A stretch of 64,000 nucleotides of DNA from Saprospiraceae bacterium (GCA_021739645.1 JAIPBL010000022.1:1-64000), one strand, 5' to 3'; counted from the stretch's first letter, positions 50,565 to 58,924 are shown. Program-made: numbers and translations. The notes: generated by a model not told the origin, from the sequence alone.

Positions 50565-50731
50565 GCTAAATGAAGCCAGTGATTTTTCGATAAAAAATGT
50601 CGAAAGGAAAGAGTTAGTAGAAGTGGCAAAGGTTGGTTGTAGGTTTTTCTAACAAAGTTCATCAATCAATTTGGGGCATTTGACATGAATATATTCAATG
50701 ACAAATGCCCCAAATGACCGATAACGTATCG

Positions 50732-51556
50732 TTAGACTGCTTCCTCTTCCACCATCATGGAGTTGTAAAATTCCATGTAAGCCGGAAGCATTTCCTCTTC
50801 GCTTTGAAAATCAAGTGCTGGTTTGCCAGACTCGATGATGAGTTTGTCAACTTCGTCAGGCAAGTTTTCGCTGCCCCGAATAATGGCATCCGAGTACATG
50901 ATGGCACCTTTGTGCAAGAACACGCCATCGCCATTGAGATAGGCGTCGAGGTTGTTGCGGTTGAGGTTGTTGATGCTGGCTTTCTCAATGAAGGCATCGG
51001 AGAAAAAACCGTCTATTTCAGTATCGTATGCTGAATAGATGATCTTTGAATTTTGGAACAAAGGCTCCGTTTTGTAGGCCTCCCTGATGTACATTGGGAT
51101 GAGGCTCGTCATCCAGCCGTGGCAATGGATAATGTCGGGTGGCCAGCCAAATTTGCGCACAGTTTCTATCACGCCTTTGCAAAAGAAAATCATCCGGTCC
51201 GGGTTGTCCTCATAGGGATTGCCCGCATCATCAGCAAAGCCAGACTTGCGCTTAAAGAAATCGTCGTTGTCAAGGAAGTAAACCTGAAGCCTAGCGCCGG
51301 GGAGCGAGGCCACCTTGATGATAAGTGGATAGTCGTCATCGTCAACGATAATGTTCATTCCTGAAAGCCGCACAACTTCGTGCAACCTGTGCCTGCGTTC
51401 GTTGATTGTACCGTAGCGGGGCATGAGCACCCGTATTTCCATGCCATTTGACTGGGCGTATTCTGGCAGCTTTTTTACAATTTCAGATACCTCTGTGATG
51501 GCCGTATATGGATCCAACTCCTGTGTAACAAACAAAAGCTTCTTTTTCTCTACCAT
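50732..51556 (-). CDS. GT5 N-terminal-domain protein (starch/glycogen synthase-like)
   Basis: A 274-residue protein equal to only the N-terminal Rossmann half of family GT5 starch/glycogen synthases: KKKLLFVTQELDPYTAITEV, VLMPRYGTINERRHRLHEVV, FFCKGVIETVRKFGWPPDIIHCHGWM. The C-terminal GT-B domain with the ADP-glucose site (about 200 residues in GlgA) is absent, and the reading frame ends normally, so this is a distinct short family rather than a broken gene. Whether it is catalytic is doubtful. It is divergent from panC. A TATCTTTG box lies 50 nt upstream. Confidence 0.85.
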   Translation of the reverse strand: MVEKKKLLFVTQELDPYTAITEVSEIVKKLPEYAQSNGMEIRVLMPRYGTINERRHRLHEVVRLSGMNIIVDDDDYPLIIKVASLPGARLQVYFLDNDDFFKRKSGFADDAGNPYEDNPDRMIFFCKGVIETVRKFGWPPDIIHCHGWMTSLIPMYIREAYKTEPLFQNSKIIYSAYDTEIDGFFSDAFIEKASINNLNRNNLDAYLNGDGVFLHKGAIMYSDAIIRGSENLPDEVDKLIIESGKPALDFQSEEEMLPAYMEFYNSMMVEEEAV

Positions 51557-51606
51557 GTTGTTTTGAGTTTTTTAATAAAAAAAATGTTTCTCAATGAACT
51601 TGGCTG

Positions 51607-51614
51607 CAAAGATA
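51607..51614 (-). promoter_or_regulatory. -7 box of the GT5 gene
   Basis: TATCTTTG on the minus strand, exact consensus, 50 nt before the ATG at 51556. The 333-base divergent gap 51557-51889 otherwise holds only the panC box. Confidence 0.5.
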
Positions 51615-51805
51615 CTAAAAAAAATACCGGACTTATGCACCTTTTAGCCACATAAAAAATTTCGCAAGCGTTAAAAACACCTTGGTTGTCTCGCAATTTG
51701 GTGTTTAAATGACACCGGTCAAACTGCTGCCGCCACAGTCGTATTAGATGGATTTACATCGAGTTGCTATCACTCTTTTATTGAGCCCAACTCTTTAAAA
51801 ACGGC

Positions 51806-51813
51806 TACTTTTG
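51806..51813 (+). promoter_or_regulatory. -7 box of the panC gene
   Basis: TACTTTTG, matching TAnnTTTG, with TTG at 51781-51783 upstream (22-nt spacer); 76 nt before the chosen panC ATG. Confidence 0.45.
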
Positions 51814-51889
51814 CCCGTTAATAAATTGAAAAAGCAAAACGAAATCAACATTGGCCCGGGTGATTCGGTTTCGTAACCAACTGACAGCC

Positions 51890-52741
51890 ATGTATTTATT
51901 CAAAAAAATAGCCGATTTACGTCACCATCTCGAAAGGATTAATCGAGCCGGAAAAACCATAGGCTTCGTGCCGACGATGGGGGCGTTGCACGAAGGGCAC
52001 GCCTCGCTGGTGCGGCAATCGGCGGAGGAAACCAGTTGTACGGTGTGCAGCATTTTTGTCAACCCGACCCAATTCAACGAGGCCACTGACCTCGTCAAGT
52101 ACCCCAAGACCCCCGAAAAGGACATAGCGCTACTCCTTGATGCTGGCTGTTCTGTGCTCTTCATACCCGATGTGGCGGAAGTGTACCCTGATGGCCAACG
52201 ATCTGCGCTGCACCTCGATTTTGGCTACCTCGACCAGCCAATGGAAGGTGCGTATCGGCCCGGTCATTTTGTTGGGGTAGCGCAGGTCGTTAAGCGCCTG
52301 CTCGACATCGTGCAGCCTGACCAGCTTTTTATGGGGCAAAAGGATTTCCAGCAGTTTGCCATTGTGCAGCACATGGTAACGAAGCTGGCCCTTTCCGTGA
52401 ATTTGAGAATGTGCCCAACGGTGCGGGAAACTGATGGCCTAGCCATGAGCAGCCGCAACATGCGCCTGACACCTGCTCAGCGGGCGCTCGCACCACTAAT
52501 TTATCAAACGCTCAGTCAGGCCAAGGCCAACATGCATGACCAGTGGCCAGATGCCCTTAAATCTGCGGCAATGAAAGCGCTTTCCGTGCCAGGCATGGAG
52601 CCGGAGTACTTTGAAATCGTGGATAGTAGGACGTTGCAGCCCATCACCATTTTTGAAGACCACGATATGGTGGTAGCTTGCACCGCAGTGCGGGTAGGCG
52701 AAGTCCGGCTGATTGACAATTTGATTCTGAAAACAATGTAA
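51890..52741 (+). CDS. panC: pantoate--beta-alanine ligase
   Basis: A 283-residue cytoplasmic enzyme joining pantoate and beta-alanine with ATP to make pantothenate. Signatures: GFVPTMGALHEGHASLVRQ (ATP-binding HIGH-like), SIFVNPTQFNE, DQLFMGQKDFQQFAIVQHMV, and VREDGLA-type loop seen as VRETDGLAMSSRNMRL (KMSKS-like). Length is normal. The start is MYLFKKIADLR at 51890; a TTG-initiated extension of 13 codons is open but unconvincing. No panB or panD follows; the next gene is cvfB. Confidence 0.96.
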   Translation: MYLFKKIADLRHHLERINRAGKTIGFVPTMGALHEGHASLVRQSAEETSCTVCSIFVNPTQFNEATDLVKYPKTPEKDIALLLDAGCSVLFIPDVAEVYPDGQRSALHLDFGYLDQPMEGAYRPGHFVGVAQVVKRLLDIVQPDQLFMGQKDFQQFAIVQHMVTKLALSVNLRMCPTVRETDGLAMSSRNMRLTPAQRALAPLIYQTLSQAKANMHDQWPDALKSAAMKALSVPGMEPEYFEIVDSRTLQPITIFEDHDMVVACTAVRVGEVRLIDNLILKTM

Positions 52742-52810
52742 ATTTGAAATTTCCTGAAGAACATTTCAGGGAATAAATCCCGTTGGGGCAACCCAATCAA
52801 GCATTTAACC

Positions 52811-53656
52811 ATGATTATCCTCGGTAAATACAACCGCCTTCGGGCAGTCCGACAAACAGATAATGGGGTCTATCTCACCGATAGGGAAGGTACTCGTGAA
52901 GTACTTTTACCGAACAAGTACATCCCAGAGGATGGGCTGGAAGAAGGCCAGTACCTCCGGGTATTCATCTTCAAGGACAGCGAAGACCGTATCACAGCTA
53001 CGACCGCCGAACCTAAAATCATGCTCAACGAGTTCGCCTGCCTGCAAGTGCGGGAGGTGAACAACATTGGTGCTTTCCTCGATTGGGGGTTGGAAAAGGA
53101 CCTGATGGTGCCCTTCAAAGAACAGCCGGGCCGCATGATGATGGGTGGCTGGTACATGGTTTACCTTTTTTTGGATGAAAAAACGGAGCGGCTCGTGGCC
53201 AGCGGGCGTTACCAGAAGTTTTTGGAAAAAGAGGACATTGACCTTAAAAAAGGCCAAGCAGTGGATGTGATCATTGACGACCGCACCGACCTCGGCACCA
53301 ACGTCATCATCAACCACCGTTACCGAGGGCTGGTTTATGAAAACGAATTGTTCGAGCAAGTACAGCGGGGCGATGAGCGAAAGGGCTTCGTCAAGCTGGT
53401 GCGGCCCGACGGCAAAATTGACGTGACGCTCCAACGCCCAGGCTATGGGAAGGTGGAAACCAACTCAGAGAAGCTGTTGGCCAAGCTGCAGGTAAATAAT
53501 GGCTTCTTGCCCTTCGGCGACAAAAGTGCCCCAGCGGACATCGCTCGGGTTTTTGAAATGAGTAAAAAGACCTTTAAAATGACGCTCGGCAAGCTTTACA
53601 AAGAGCGCCAGGTTCGTATTGAGCCGGATGGCATTTATTTGTCAAAAAATGATTGA
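52811..53656 (+). CDS. CvfB/YitL-like S1-domain RNA-binding protein
   Basis: A 281-residue cytoplasmic protein with three S1-like OB folds and a C-terminal winged helix, the CvfB architecture. Evidence: GVYLTDREGTREVLLPNKYI, VNNIGAFLDWGLEKDLMVPF (core S1 strand), YRGLVYENELFEQVQRGD, VRPDGKIDVTLQR, then MSKKTFKMTLGKLYKERQVR as the winged helix. Known homologues bind RNA and affect virulence or ribosome-linked functions. It is 69 nt downstream of panC, probably co-transcribed. A weak hairpin follows. Confidence 0.92.
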   Translation: MIILGKYNRLRAVRQTDNGVYLTDREGTREVLLPNKYIPEDGLEEGQYLRVFIFKDSEDRITATTAEPKIMLNEFACLQVREVNNIGAFLDWGLEKDLMVPFKEQPGRMMMGGWYMVYLFLDEKTERLVASGRYQKFLEKEDIDLKKGQAVDVIIDDRTDLGTNVIINHRYRGLVYENELFEQVQRGDERKGFVKLVRPDGKIDVTLQRPGYGKVETNSEKLLAKLQVNNGFLPFGDKSAPADIARVFEMSKKTFKMTLGKLYKERQVRIEPDGIYLSKND

Positions 53657-53663
53657 AACGACG

Positions 53664-53686
53664 GCTTTCTTTTATTTTAAGAAAGC
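53664..53686 (+). terminator. weak hairpin after the cvfB-like gene
   Basis: GCTTTCTT, a 7-nt loop, AAGAAAGC, 8 nt past the stop; the T run lies in the loop, so terminator function is uncertain. Confidence 0.4.
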
Positions 53687-53824
53687 ACAAATAGTTCTTT
53701 TTCAATAAGTTGTGATATTGCAGTTTCAAGCTGCCCAATTCAAATCTAACAGTAAAATAATGAATTAGAATCGTTGAACTCCAGCGCAGTTTCTTTATTT
53801 TGCCGATAAACCAGACGCTAACCT

Positions 53825-55114
53825 ATGGAATTACTCCTTTCCGCAATTTTTGTGTTAGGCTATGCCGCCATCGCCTTTGAACACCCCATAAAAATCAACA
53901 AAGCCGCATCTGCGCTAATCACTGGCGTGCTTTGTTGGACAGTACTGGTGGTATTTAGCTCCGATTCGCACCAAATCAACCACCAATTAGAAGAGCACAT
54001 GGGCGAGTTGTCCGGCATCCTGTTTTTTTTGCTGGGCGCAATGGTCATCGTGGAATTAGTTGATGCCCACGATGGTTTTCAAATCATTACCGACCGAATC
54101 AACACCGACAGCGCCAGCAAACTGCTGTGGATGGTGGGGTTCATCACTTTTTTCCTCTCAGCGGCACTTGACAACCTGACCACGACCATCGTCATGATTT
54201 CGCTGATGCGCAAAATTCTAAAAGACCAAAAAGACCGGCTGTTTTTTGCGGGCATCATCGTCGTCGCAGCAAACGCTGGGGGCGCTTGGTCGCCATTGGG
54301 TGATGTTACCACGACCATGCTCTGGATTGGCAACCAAGTTTCTGCGGGGTCAATCGTTTTGAAGGTGTTCTTGCCCAGCCTTGCTTGCCTCGTTGTGCCC
54401 CTTTTCTACCTGTCTTATAAGATGAAGAAAGAGGGCAAAACGTTGCCCAGTGTCACCTTGAAAAAAGAGAAAACCAACACCACAAAAAGAGAACGCAACA
54501 TCGTTTTTTTTCTCGGCGTGGGCGGACTGTTGTTCGTTCCAATTTTCAAAACATTGACTCACCTGCCGCCATTCATGGGCATGTTGTTCTCACTTGGGGT
54601 GTTGTGGGTTGTCACGGAGTTGATGCACCACGAAAAGGACACGGAGGATAAAAGTGTGCTTTCGGTGGTGCATGCCCTTCGGAAAATAGACGCTTCAAGC
54701 GTACTGTTCTTCCTCGGCATTTTGGTGGCTATTTCGGCGCTTCAATCAGCGGGCATGTTGAAGGACCTGGCCGTTTGGCTCACAGAGACCATTGGCAACG
54801 AAAACGTCATCGTCGTGGCCATTGGCCTATTGTCTTCAATTGTGGACAACGTGCCACTGGTCGCTGCGGCACAGGGCATGTACTCCTTGGAGCAGTACCC
54901 GACTGACCATACCTTCTGGGAATTCCTCGCCTATTGCGCAGGCACAGGCGGGAGTGCGCTTATCATTGGTTCGGCTGCTGGTGTGGCGGCCATGGGCATG
55001 GAGAAGATAGATTTCTTTTGGTACTTGAAAAAAATAAGCTTGTTGGCGCTGCTTGGGTATTTTGCGGGTGTGGCTGTATATCTTTTACAAACACAAATCA
55101 TTGGCAGCCACTGA
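53825..55114 (+). CDS. nhaD: NhaD-type sodium/proton antiporter
   Basis: A 429-residue inner-membrane antiporter of the IT superfamily with about 11-12 membrane segments. Typical NhaD features: FLSAALDNLTTTIVMISLM (SALDNLTT), NAGGAWSPLGDVTTTMLWIG, SIVDNVPLVAAAQGMY and GTGGSALIIGSAAGVAAMG, the polar motifs that carry ion-binding residues. It exports sodium in exchange for protons, useful for salt tolerance and pH control. Monocistronic; the rpsT promoter lies just downstream. Confidence 0.94.
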   Translation: MELLLSAIFVLGYAAIAFEHPIKINKAASALITGVLCWTVLVVFSSDSHQINHQLEEHMGELSGILFFLLGAMVIVELVDAHDGFQIITDRINTDSASKLLWMVGFITFFLSAALDNLTTTIVMISLMRKILKDQKDRLFFAGIIVVAANAGGAWSPLGDVTTTMLWIGNQVSAGSIVLKVFLPSLACLVVPLFYLSYKMKKEGKTLPSVTLKKEKTNTTKRERNIVFFLGVGGLLFVPIFKTLTHLPPFMGMLFSLGVLWVVTELMHHEKDTEDKSVLSVVHALRKIDASSVLFFLGILVAISALQSAGMLKDLAVWLTETIGNENVIVVAIGLLSSIVDNVPLVAAAQGMYSLEQYPTDHTFWEFLAYCAGTGGSALIIGSAAGVAAMGMEKIDFFWYLKKISLLALLGYFAGVAVYLLQTQIIGSH

Positions 55115-55172
55115 CATCATTGGTGGTGGGCAACCGTTTCATTAAAATAACCTGAAAAAAACTTTGGCATCC

Positions 55173-55205
55173 TTTCATTTTCTCAATCTGAAAACCCTAT
55201 CTTTG
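55173..55205 (+). promoter_or_regulatory. promoter of rpsT
   Basis: TTTG (55173-55176), a 21-nt spacer, then TATCTTTG (55198-55205): both elements and the spacing match the Bacteroidota consensus. 69 nt before the rpsT ATG. Confidence 0.65.
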
Positions 55206-55274
55206 CCGTCCATTTGAAAAAGGTGTCTAAAAATGCCTTTTACATTTAGCTAAAAATTCATTTTCAATATAGAT

Positions 55275-55526
55275 ATGGCACATCACAAATCTTCGAAAAA
55301 GCGTATCCGCCAAGACGAAAAGAAGCGTACCCGCAACCGTCACAGCAAGAAAACAACCCGTACCGCCATCAAGGCACTGCGCGAGTTGACCGAAAAAACT
55401 GAAGCAGAAAAGTTCTTGCCGAAGGTTGTCAGCATGATTGACAAATTGGCCAAAAAGAACACCTGGCATGCAAACAAAGCTGCAAACCTCAAGAGCAGCT
55501 TGATGCACCACATCGCCACGATGTAA
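55275..55526 (+). CDS. rpsT: 30S ribosomal protein S20
   Basis: An 83-residue, very basic helical protein starting MAHHKSSKKRIRQDEKKRTR with the conserved second basic block (NRHSKKTTRTAIKAL) and C-terminal NKAANLKSSLMHHIA, all S20 hallmarks. It binds 16S rRNA early in 30S assembly. Flanked by its own promoter and a strong terminator. Codon use is that of a highly expressed gene (AAG/CGT/CGC-rich). Confidence 0.97.
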   Translation: MAHHKSSKKRIRQDEKKRTRNRHSKKTTRTAIKALRELTEKTEAEKFLPKVVSMIDKLAKKNTWHANKAANLKSSLMHHIATM

Positions 55527-55547
55527 TTTTTTGGCTTTGCTTTTATA

Positions 55548-55586
55548 AAAAAAGTGCATCCTCCACGCCGGGGAATGCACTTTTTT
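55548..55586. terminator. intrinsic terminator of rpsT
   Basis: AAAAAAGTGCAT, a 15-nt loop, ATGCACTTTTTT, 22 nt past the rpsT stop. Confidence 0.88.
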
Positions 55587-55644
55587 AGTTTCATAAAACT
55601 CATAATGCTCGTGTGCAGAGGTGGGCAAAATACCCACTCGGCCA

Positions 55645-55677
55645 GACTGCCAACTGCCCACTGTCAAACTGCCAACT
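55645..55677 (+). repeat. heptad array before uppP
   Basis: Units ACTGCCA, ACTGCCC, ACTGTCA, AACTGCCA. The 33 nt are the exact reverse complement of 36812-36844 in the parA-parB gap. It ends 6 nt before the uppP ATG. Confidence 0.82.
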
Positions 55678-55683
55678 TTAAAA

Positions 55684-56463
55684 ATGTCCATCCTCGACGC
55701 CATCCTCACCGCCATCGTTGAAGGCTTGACCGAATTCCTGCCGATTTCTTCCACTGGCCACATGATTTTGCTGAACCAAGTACTCGGCAACGGCGAGGAC
55801 GAGTTCACCAAAACCTTCGAAATCGTCATCCAACTCGGTGCCATCATGGCCATCGTGCTGCTCTACGCCAAGCGGTTCATCACCCAATTCGACATATACC
55901 TCAAGCTCTTCGTGGCATTCCTGCCCTCCGCCGTGCTGGGATTTTTGTTTTATAAAATCATCAAAACCTACCTGTTCAACCACTGGGTAGTGGCCATCTC
56001 GCTCATCGTGGGCGGCATCGTGCTCATCATCCTCGACAAGCGGATGAAGCCGAGCATCGAGCAAACTGCCGACGAACTGGTCAATGTCAGTTTCAAGCAG
56101 GCATTTTACATTGGTTGCTTCCAAGTGTTTTCGATGGTGCCGGGAGTGTCGAGGGCGGCAGCCACCATCATCGGTGGCATGACCAATGGCCTTTCGAAAA
56201 AAAGCGCCGCCGAGTTCTCCTTCCTGCTCGCCGTTCCGACCATGGCGGCGGCCTCCGGCTACGACCTGCTCAAGTTCGAAGGCACGATATCAGGCGACCA
56301 ATGGACGATGATTGGCATCGGCTTCGTGGTGGCCTTTTTGACCGCCATCGTTGCGGTAAAGTGGTTTGTGAAACTGTTGGATAAGCACGGTTTTGCAGGC
56401 TTCGGCTGGTACCGCATTGTGATTGGGGTGCTGTTTTTGGCGTTTGCTTGGTGGCAGGTGTAG
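55684..56463 (+). CDS. uppP: undecaprenyl-diphosphatase UppP (BacA)
   Basis: A 259-residue inner-membrane phosphatase that recycles the undecaprenyl carrier for peptidoglycan synthesis and gives bacitracin resistance. It has about eight membrane segments; the active-site motifs are EGLTEFLPISSTGHMIL (17-33 region) and PGVSRAAATIIGGM. Length is normal. The open frame extends 21 codons upstream, but those codons are the translated heptad array, so the start is MSILDAIL at 55684. Confidence 0.95.
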   Translation: MSILDAILTAIVEGLTEFLPISSTGHMILLNQVLGNGEDEFTKTFEIVIQLGAIMAIVLLYAKRFITQFDIYLKLFVAFLPSAVLGFLFYKIIKTYLFNHWVVAISLIVGGIVLIILDKRMKPSIEQTADELVNVSFKQAFYIGCFQVFSMVPGVSRAAATIIGGMTNGLSKKSAAEFSFLLAVPTMAAASGYDLLKFEGTISGDQWTMIGIGFVVAFLTAIVAVKWFVKLLDKHGFAGFGWYRIVIGVLFLAFAWWQV

Positions 56464-56610
56464 GTAGGGATTATCCAAGAATTTTGAAATTACATGGCTT
56501 TCATTTTGAAATTGCATGAAACACATTTCCCACAAACCACTTGAAGTCATGAAATATGAATTGATTTGTGAAAATTGAGGAGGACGTGGCAGCAGCAAAC
56601 CAGCCTTCCT

Positions 56611-56618
56611 TACCTTTG
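56611..56618 (+). promoter_or_regulatory. -7 box of the glycyl-tRNA synthetase gene
   Basis: TACCTTTG, exact consensus, 112 nt before the ATG at 56731; the heptad array 56694-56727 lies in the resulting leader. Confidence 0.5.
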
Positions 56619-56693
56619 CGCCCCAAATCGGCAACATTTTACCTAAAATCCGTTTATCGAACATCAAAAGATTTCCGCTTTCGGTTGCCCCCC

Positions 56694-56727
56694 AATCGTA
56701 AATCGTAAATCCCAAATCGTAAATCGC
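56694..56727 (+). repeat. heptad array in the glyS leader
   Basis: AATCGTA, AATCGTA, AATCCCA, AATCGTA, AATCGC: five units at exact 7-nt spacing, ending 3 nt before the ATG at 56731. No Shine-Dalgarno sequence fits between array and start. Confidence 0.82.
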
Positions 56728-56730
56728 ACC

Positions 56731-58284
56731 ATGTCTCAACCAGTAGATCTTTTCAAAAAACTCACCGCCCACTGCAAGGAGTACGGCTTCATTTATCAAT
56801 CATCAGAAATATATGACGGCCTCAGTGCCGTTTACGATTACGGCCCTTACGGCGTTTTGCTCAAAAACAACATCAAGGAATATTGGTGGAAAAGCATGGT
56901 GCAGATGCACGAAAACATCGTCGGCCTCGACGCCGCCATCTTCATGCACCCCAGCACCTGGAAAGCCTCTGGTCACGTGGACGCCTTCAACGACCCGCTC
57001 GTTGACAACAAGGACAGCAAGCGCCGCTACCGGGCCGACCAGCTCATCGAGGGGGTGATAGAAAAGCTGGAGGAGAAGGCTGATAAGGAAGTTGAAAAGG
57101 CGAAGAAACGTTTCGGTGAAACCTTTGACGAAAAACTCTATCGGGAAACCAACCCCCGTGTGTCCGAGTACCTGCAAAAGGCTGCCAACATCAACGACCG
57201 CATGAACGAGGCGCTCCGCAACGGCGACATGCCTGCGCTCGGTGCGCTCATCGAGGAACTGGAAATTGCTGACCCCGACACGGGCAGCCGCAACTGGACG
57301 GACGTGCGCATGTTCAACCTCATGTTCAACACGCAGCTCGGAAACATCGCTGGAGAAGAAGGCAAGCTCTACCTCCGCCCAGAGACGGCCCAGGGCATCT
57401 TCGTCAACTTCTCCAACGTGCAGAAAACCACCCGCCAGAAGCTGCCTTTCGGCATTGCGCAGATTGGCAAGGCGTTCCGCAACGAAATTGTGGCCCGGCA
57501 GTTCATCTTCCGGATGCGGGAGTTCGAGCAGATGGAGATGCAGTTTTTTGTGAAACCAGGCACTCAAAAAGACTGGTATGAATACTGGAAACAGGCTCGC
57601 CGAAACTGGCACCTGGCCCTCGGCACCTCCCCCGACAAAATCCGCTTTCATGACCACGAGAACCTGGCCCACTACGCTGATGCCGCCGTGGACATCCAGT
57701 TCGAGTTTCCATTTGGGTTCCGTGAGTTGGAGGGCATCCACTCCCGCACCGACTTCGACCTCGGTGCGCACCAGCAACTTTCCGGCAAAAAGCTACAGTA
57801 TTTCGACCCAGAGACGAACGAGAACTATGTGCCTTACGTCGTCGAGACGAGTATCGGATGCGACCGGATGTTCCTCGCCATGATGGGCAATGCGCTCGTG
57901 GAGGAGGCCGTCGGCAGCAATTCAGACGGCGAGGGCAACACCCGGGACGTGCTGAAACTGCACCCCGCGCTCAGCCCGCTGAAGTTCGCCGTGATGCCGC
58001 TCAAGCGCAATGAGCCGGGCCTCGTGGAAAAAGCAAAATCCATTTTCAACCTACTCAAGTTCAACTTCCCCGGCCAGTACGACGACACGGGCAGCATCGG
58101 CAAGCTCTACCGCCGACAGGATGCCATCGGTACGCCGTTCTGCATCACTGTGGACTTCGAGTCGCTGGAAAACGACACCGTGACCATCCGGGAGCGGGAC
58201 AGCATGGCGCAGCAGCGGGTTGGCATTGCGGAGCTGGAAGGCATTATCCGCAAACAAGTTGACATGGCGCAGTTGTTTCGCTGA
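56731..58284 (+). CDS. glyS: glycine--tRNA ligase (dimeric, eukaryote-like type)
   Basis: A 517-residue class II synthetase of the alpha2 type, which charges tRNA-Gly in the cytoplasm. Signatures: GFIYQSSEIYDGLSAVYDYG, the long insertion with RYRADQLIEG, RPETAQGIFVNFSNV, motif 2 IGKAFRNEIVARQFIFRMRE, FGFRELEGIHSRTDFDL, and motif 3 with SIGCDRMFLAMM; the C-terminal anticodon-binding domain has VMPLKRNEPGLVEKA. Slightly longer than the Bacillus-type enzyme (about 460). Monocistronic with its own terminator. Confidence 0.96.
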   Translation: MSQPVDLFKKLTAHCKEYGFIYQSSEIYDGLSAVYDYGPYGVLLKNNIKEYWWKSMVQMHENIVGLDAAIFMHPSTWKASGHVDAFNDPLVDNKDSKRRYRADQLIEGVIEKLEEKADKEVEKAKKRFGETFDEKLYRETNPRVSEYLQKAANINDRMNEALRNGDMPALGALIEELEIADPDTGSRNWTDVRMFNLMFNTQLGNIAGEEGKLYLRPETAQGIFVNFSNVQKTTRQKLPFGIAQIGKAFRNEIVARQFIFRMREFEQMEMQFFVKPGTQKDWYEYWKQARRNWHLALGTSPDKIRFHDHENLAHYADAAVDIQFEFPFGFRELEGIHSRTDFDLGAHQQLSGKKLQYFDPETNENYVPYVVETSIGCDRMFLAMMGNALVEEAVGSNSDGEGNTRDVLKLHPALSPLKFAVMPLKRNEPGLVEKAKSIFNLLKFNFPGQYDDTGSIGKLYRRQDAIGTPFCITVDFESLENDTVTIRERDSMAQQRVGIAELEGIIRKQVDMAQLFR

Positions 58285-58306
58285 TTTTAGCATTTTAAAT
58301 AATAAG

Positions 58307-58343
58307 AAGGGTGCAATACCAACATGGTGCTGCACCCTTTTTT
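58307..58343 (+). terminator. intrinsic terminator of the glyS gene
   Basis: AAGGGTGCA, a 15-nt loop, TGCACCCTT followed by a T run, 23 nt past the stop. Confidence 0.88.
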
Positions 58344-58487
58344 TGTCCTAATAAACGAATCTCCCCCGCTTTTTTACCGAATAATAAACCACCTGCCCCG
58401 CTTGCTCAATCGGCACTCAAAACGGGCCAATCCCGGCATTTCTTTGCATGACAAATCAAATTTTTTACATCAAAAATCCTTCAAGTC

Positions 58488-58646
58488 ATGGAAGAAAAAA
58501 AGAATATCCCTTGGCGTAAAATCGCCATAACCGGTGGCGTAGTTTGCTGTGTCCTGTTGGCCATTAATCTTGGGTTGGAGATTGCCTACTCCGTGGATTT
58601 TGACTCTGCCCGCCGAGCCGCTTACGTGCACATTGTCGAAAAATAA
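58488..58646 (+). CDS. single-pass membrane micro-protein, 52 aa
   Basis: Reads MEEKKNIPWRKIAITGGVVC, then CVLLAINLGLEIAY and a polar end (DFDSARRAAYVHIVEK) before TAA. One membrane helix (about 12-34) with a basic N-terminus suggests an N-in orientation. It has a proper ATG and codon use like the neighbours. No family recognised. It could be a small membrane regulator or the first part of a frameshifted gene, because the next frame continues with more hydrophobic protein. Confidence 0.55.
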   Translation: MEEKKNIPWRKIAITGGVVCCVLLAINLGLEIAYSVDFDSARRAAYVHIVEK

Positions 58647-58657
58647 ACGGGGTATTC

Positions 58658-58924
58658 AGTGGGGTTCTCCAGTTTTTTCAACCATTTGTGCAAGTTGTCC
58701 TGGTGCTTTTCATCCTCAATTGGTCATTGAAGAAATTCTTTTCAAAATACGATTTAAGTGATTTCAACTGGCAGCGAGTCAATGCGGAGAAGCTGGTGGT
58801 TGTGCTGATTACGGGTGGGTTTGTGGTGCTCGCAGTGAAAGGTGGCCTCGATTCTTTGATTTATGCCAAGGACTTGGCGCTGGTGTCGCCGGGCTTTTAT
58901 TTTGGGTCGCTCAGGAATAGGTAA
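58658..58924 (+). CDS. possible small membrane protein with GTG start (or frameshifted continuation)
   Basis: A frame open from 58604 to TAG at 58924 reads GVLQFFQPFVQVVLVLFILN, then KKFFSKYDLSDFNWQRVNAE and a second hydrophobic helix (KLVVVLITGGFVVLAVKGG). No ATG is present; GTG at 58658 or 58688 would be needed. The content is convincing membrane protein with a charged loop. Either it is a real two-helix protein coupled to the 52-aa ORF, or the two are one gene broken by a frameshift near 58640. I recognise no family. Confidence 0.4.
   Translation, partial: SGVLQFFQPFVQVVLVLFILNWSLKKFFSKYDLSDFNWQRVNAEKLVVVLITGGFVVLAVKGGLDSLIYAKDLALVSPGFYFGSLRNR

Noticed and set aside
18597-51706. Shared GTTGTCTCGCAATT words at about 18597 and 51684
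   Set aside because: A 14-nt match between two sites is expected by chance several times in a window of this size.
55621-55683. N-terminal extension of UppP by 21 residues
   Set aside because: The extension is translated repeat sequence that also exists inverted between parA and parB; UppP proteins start at the position of 55684.
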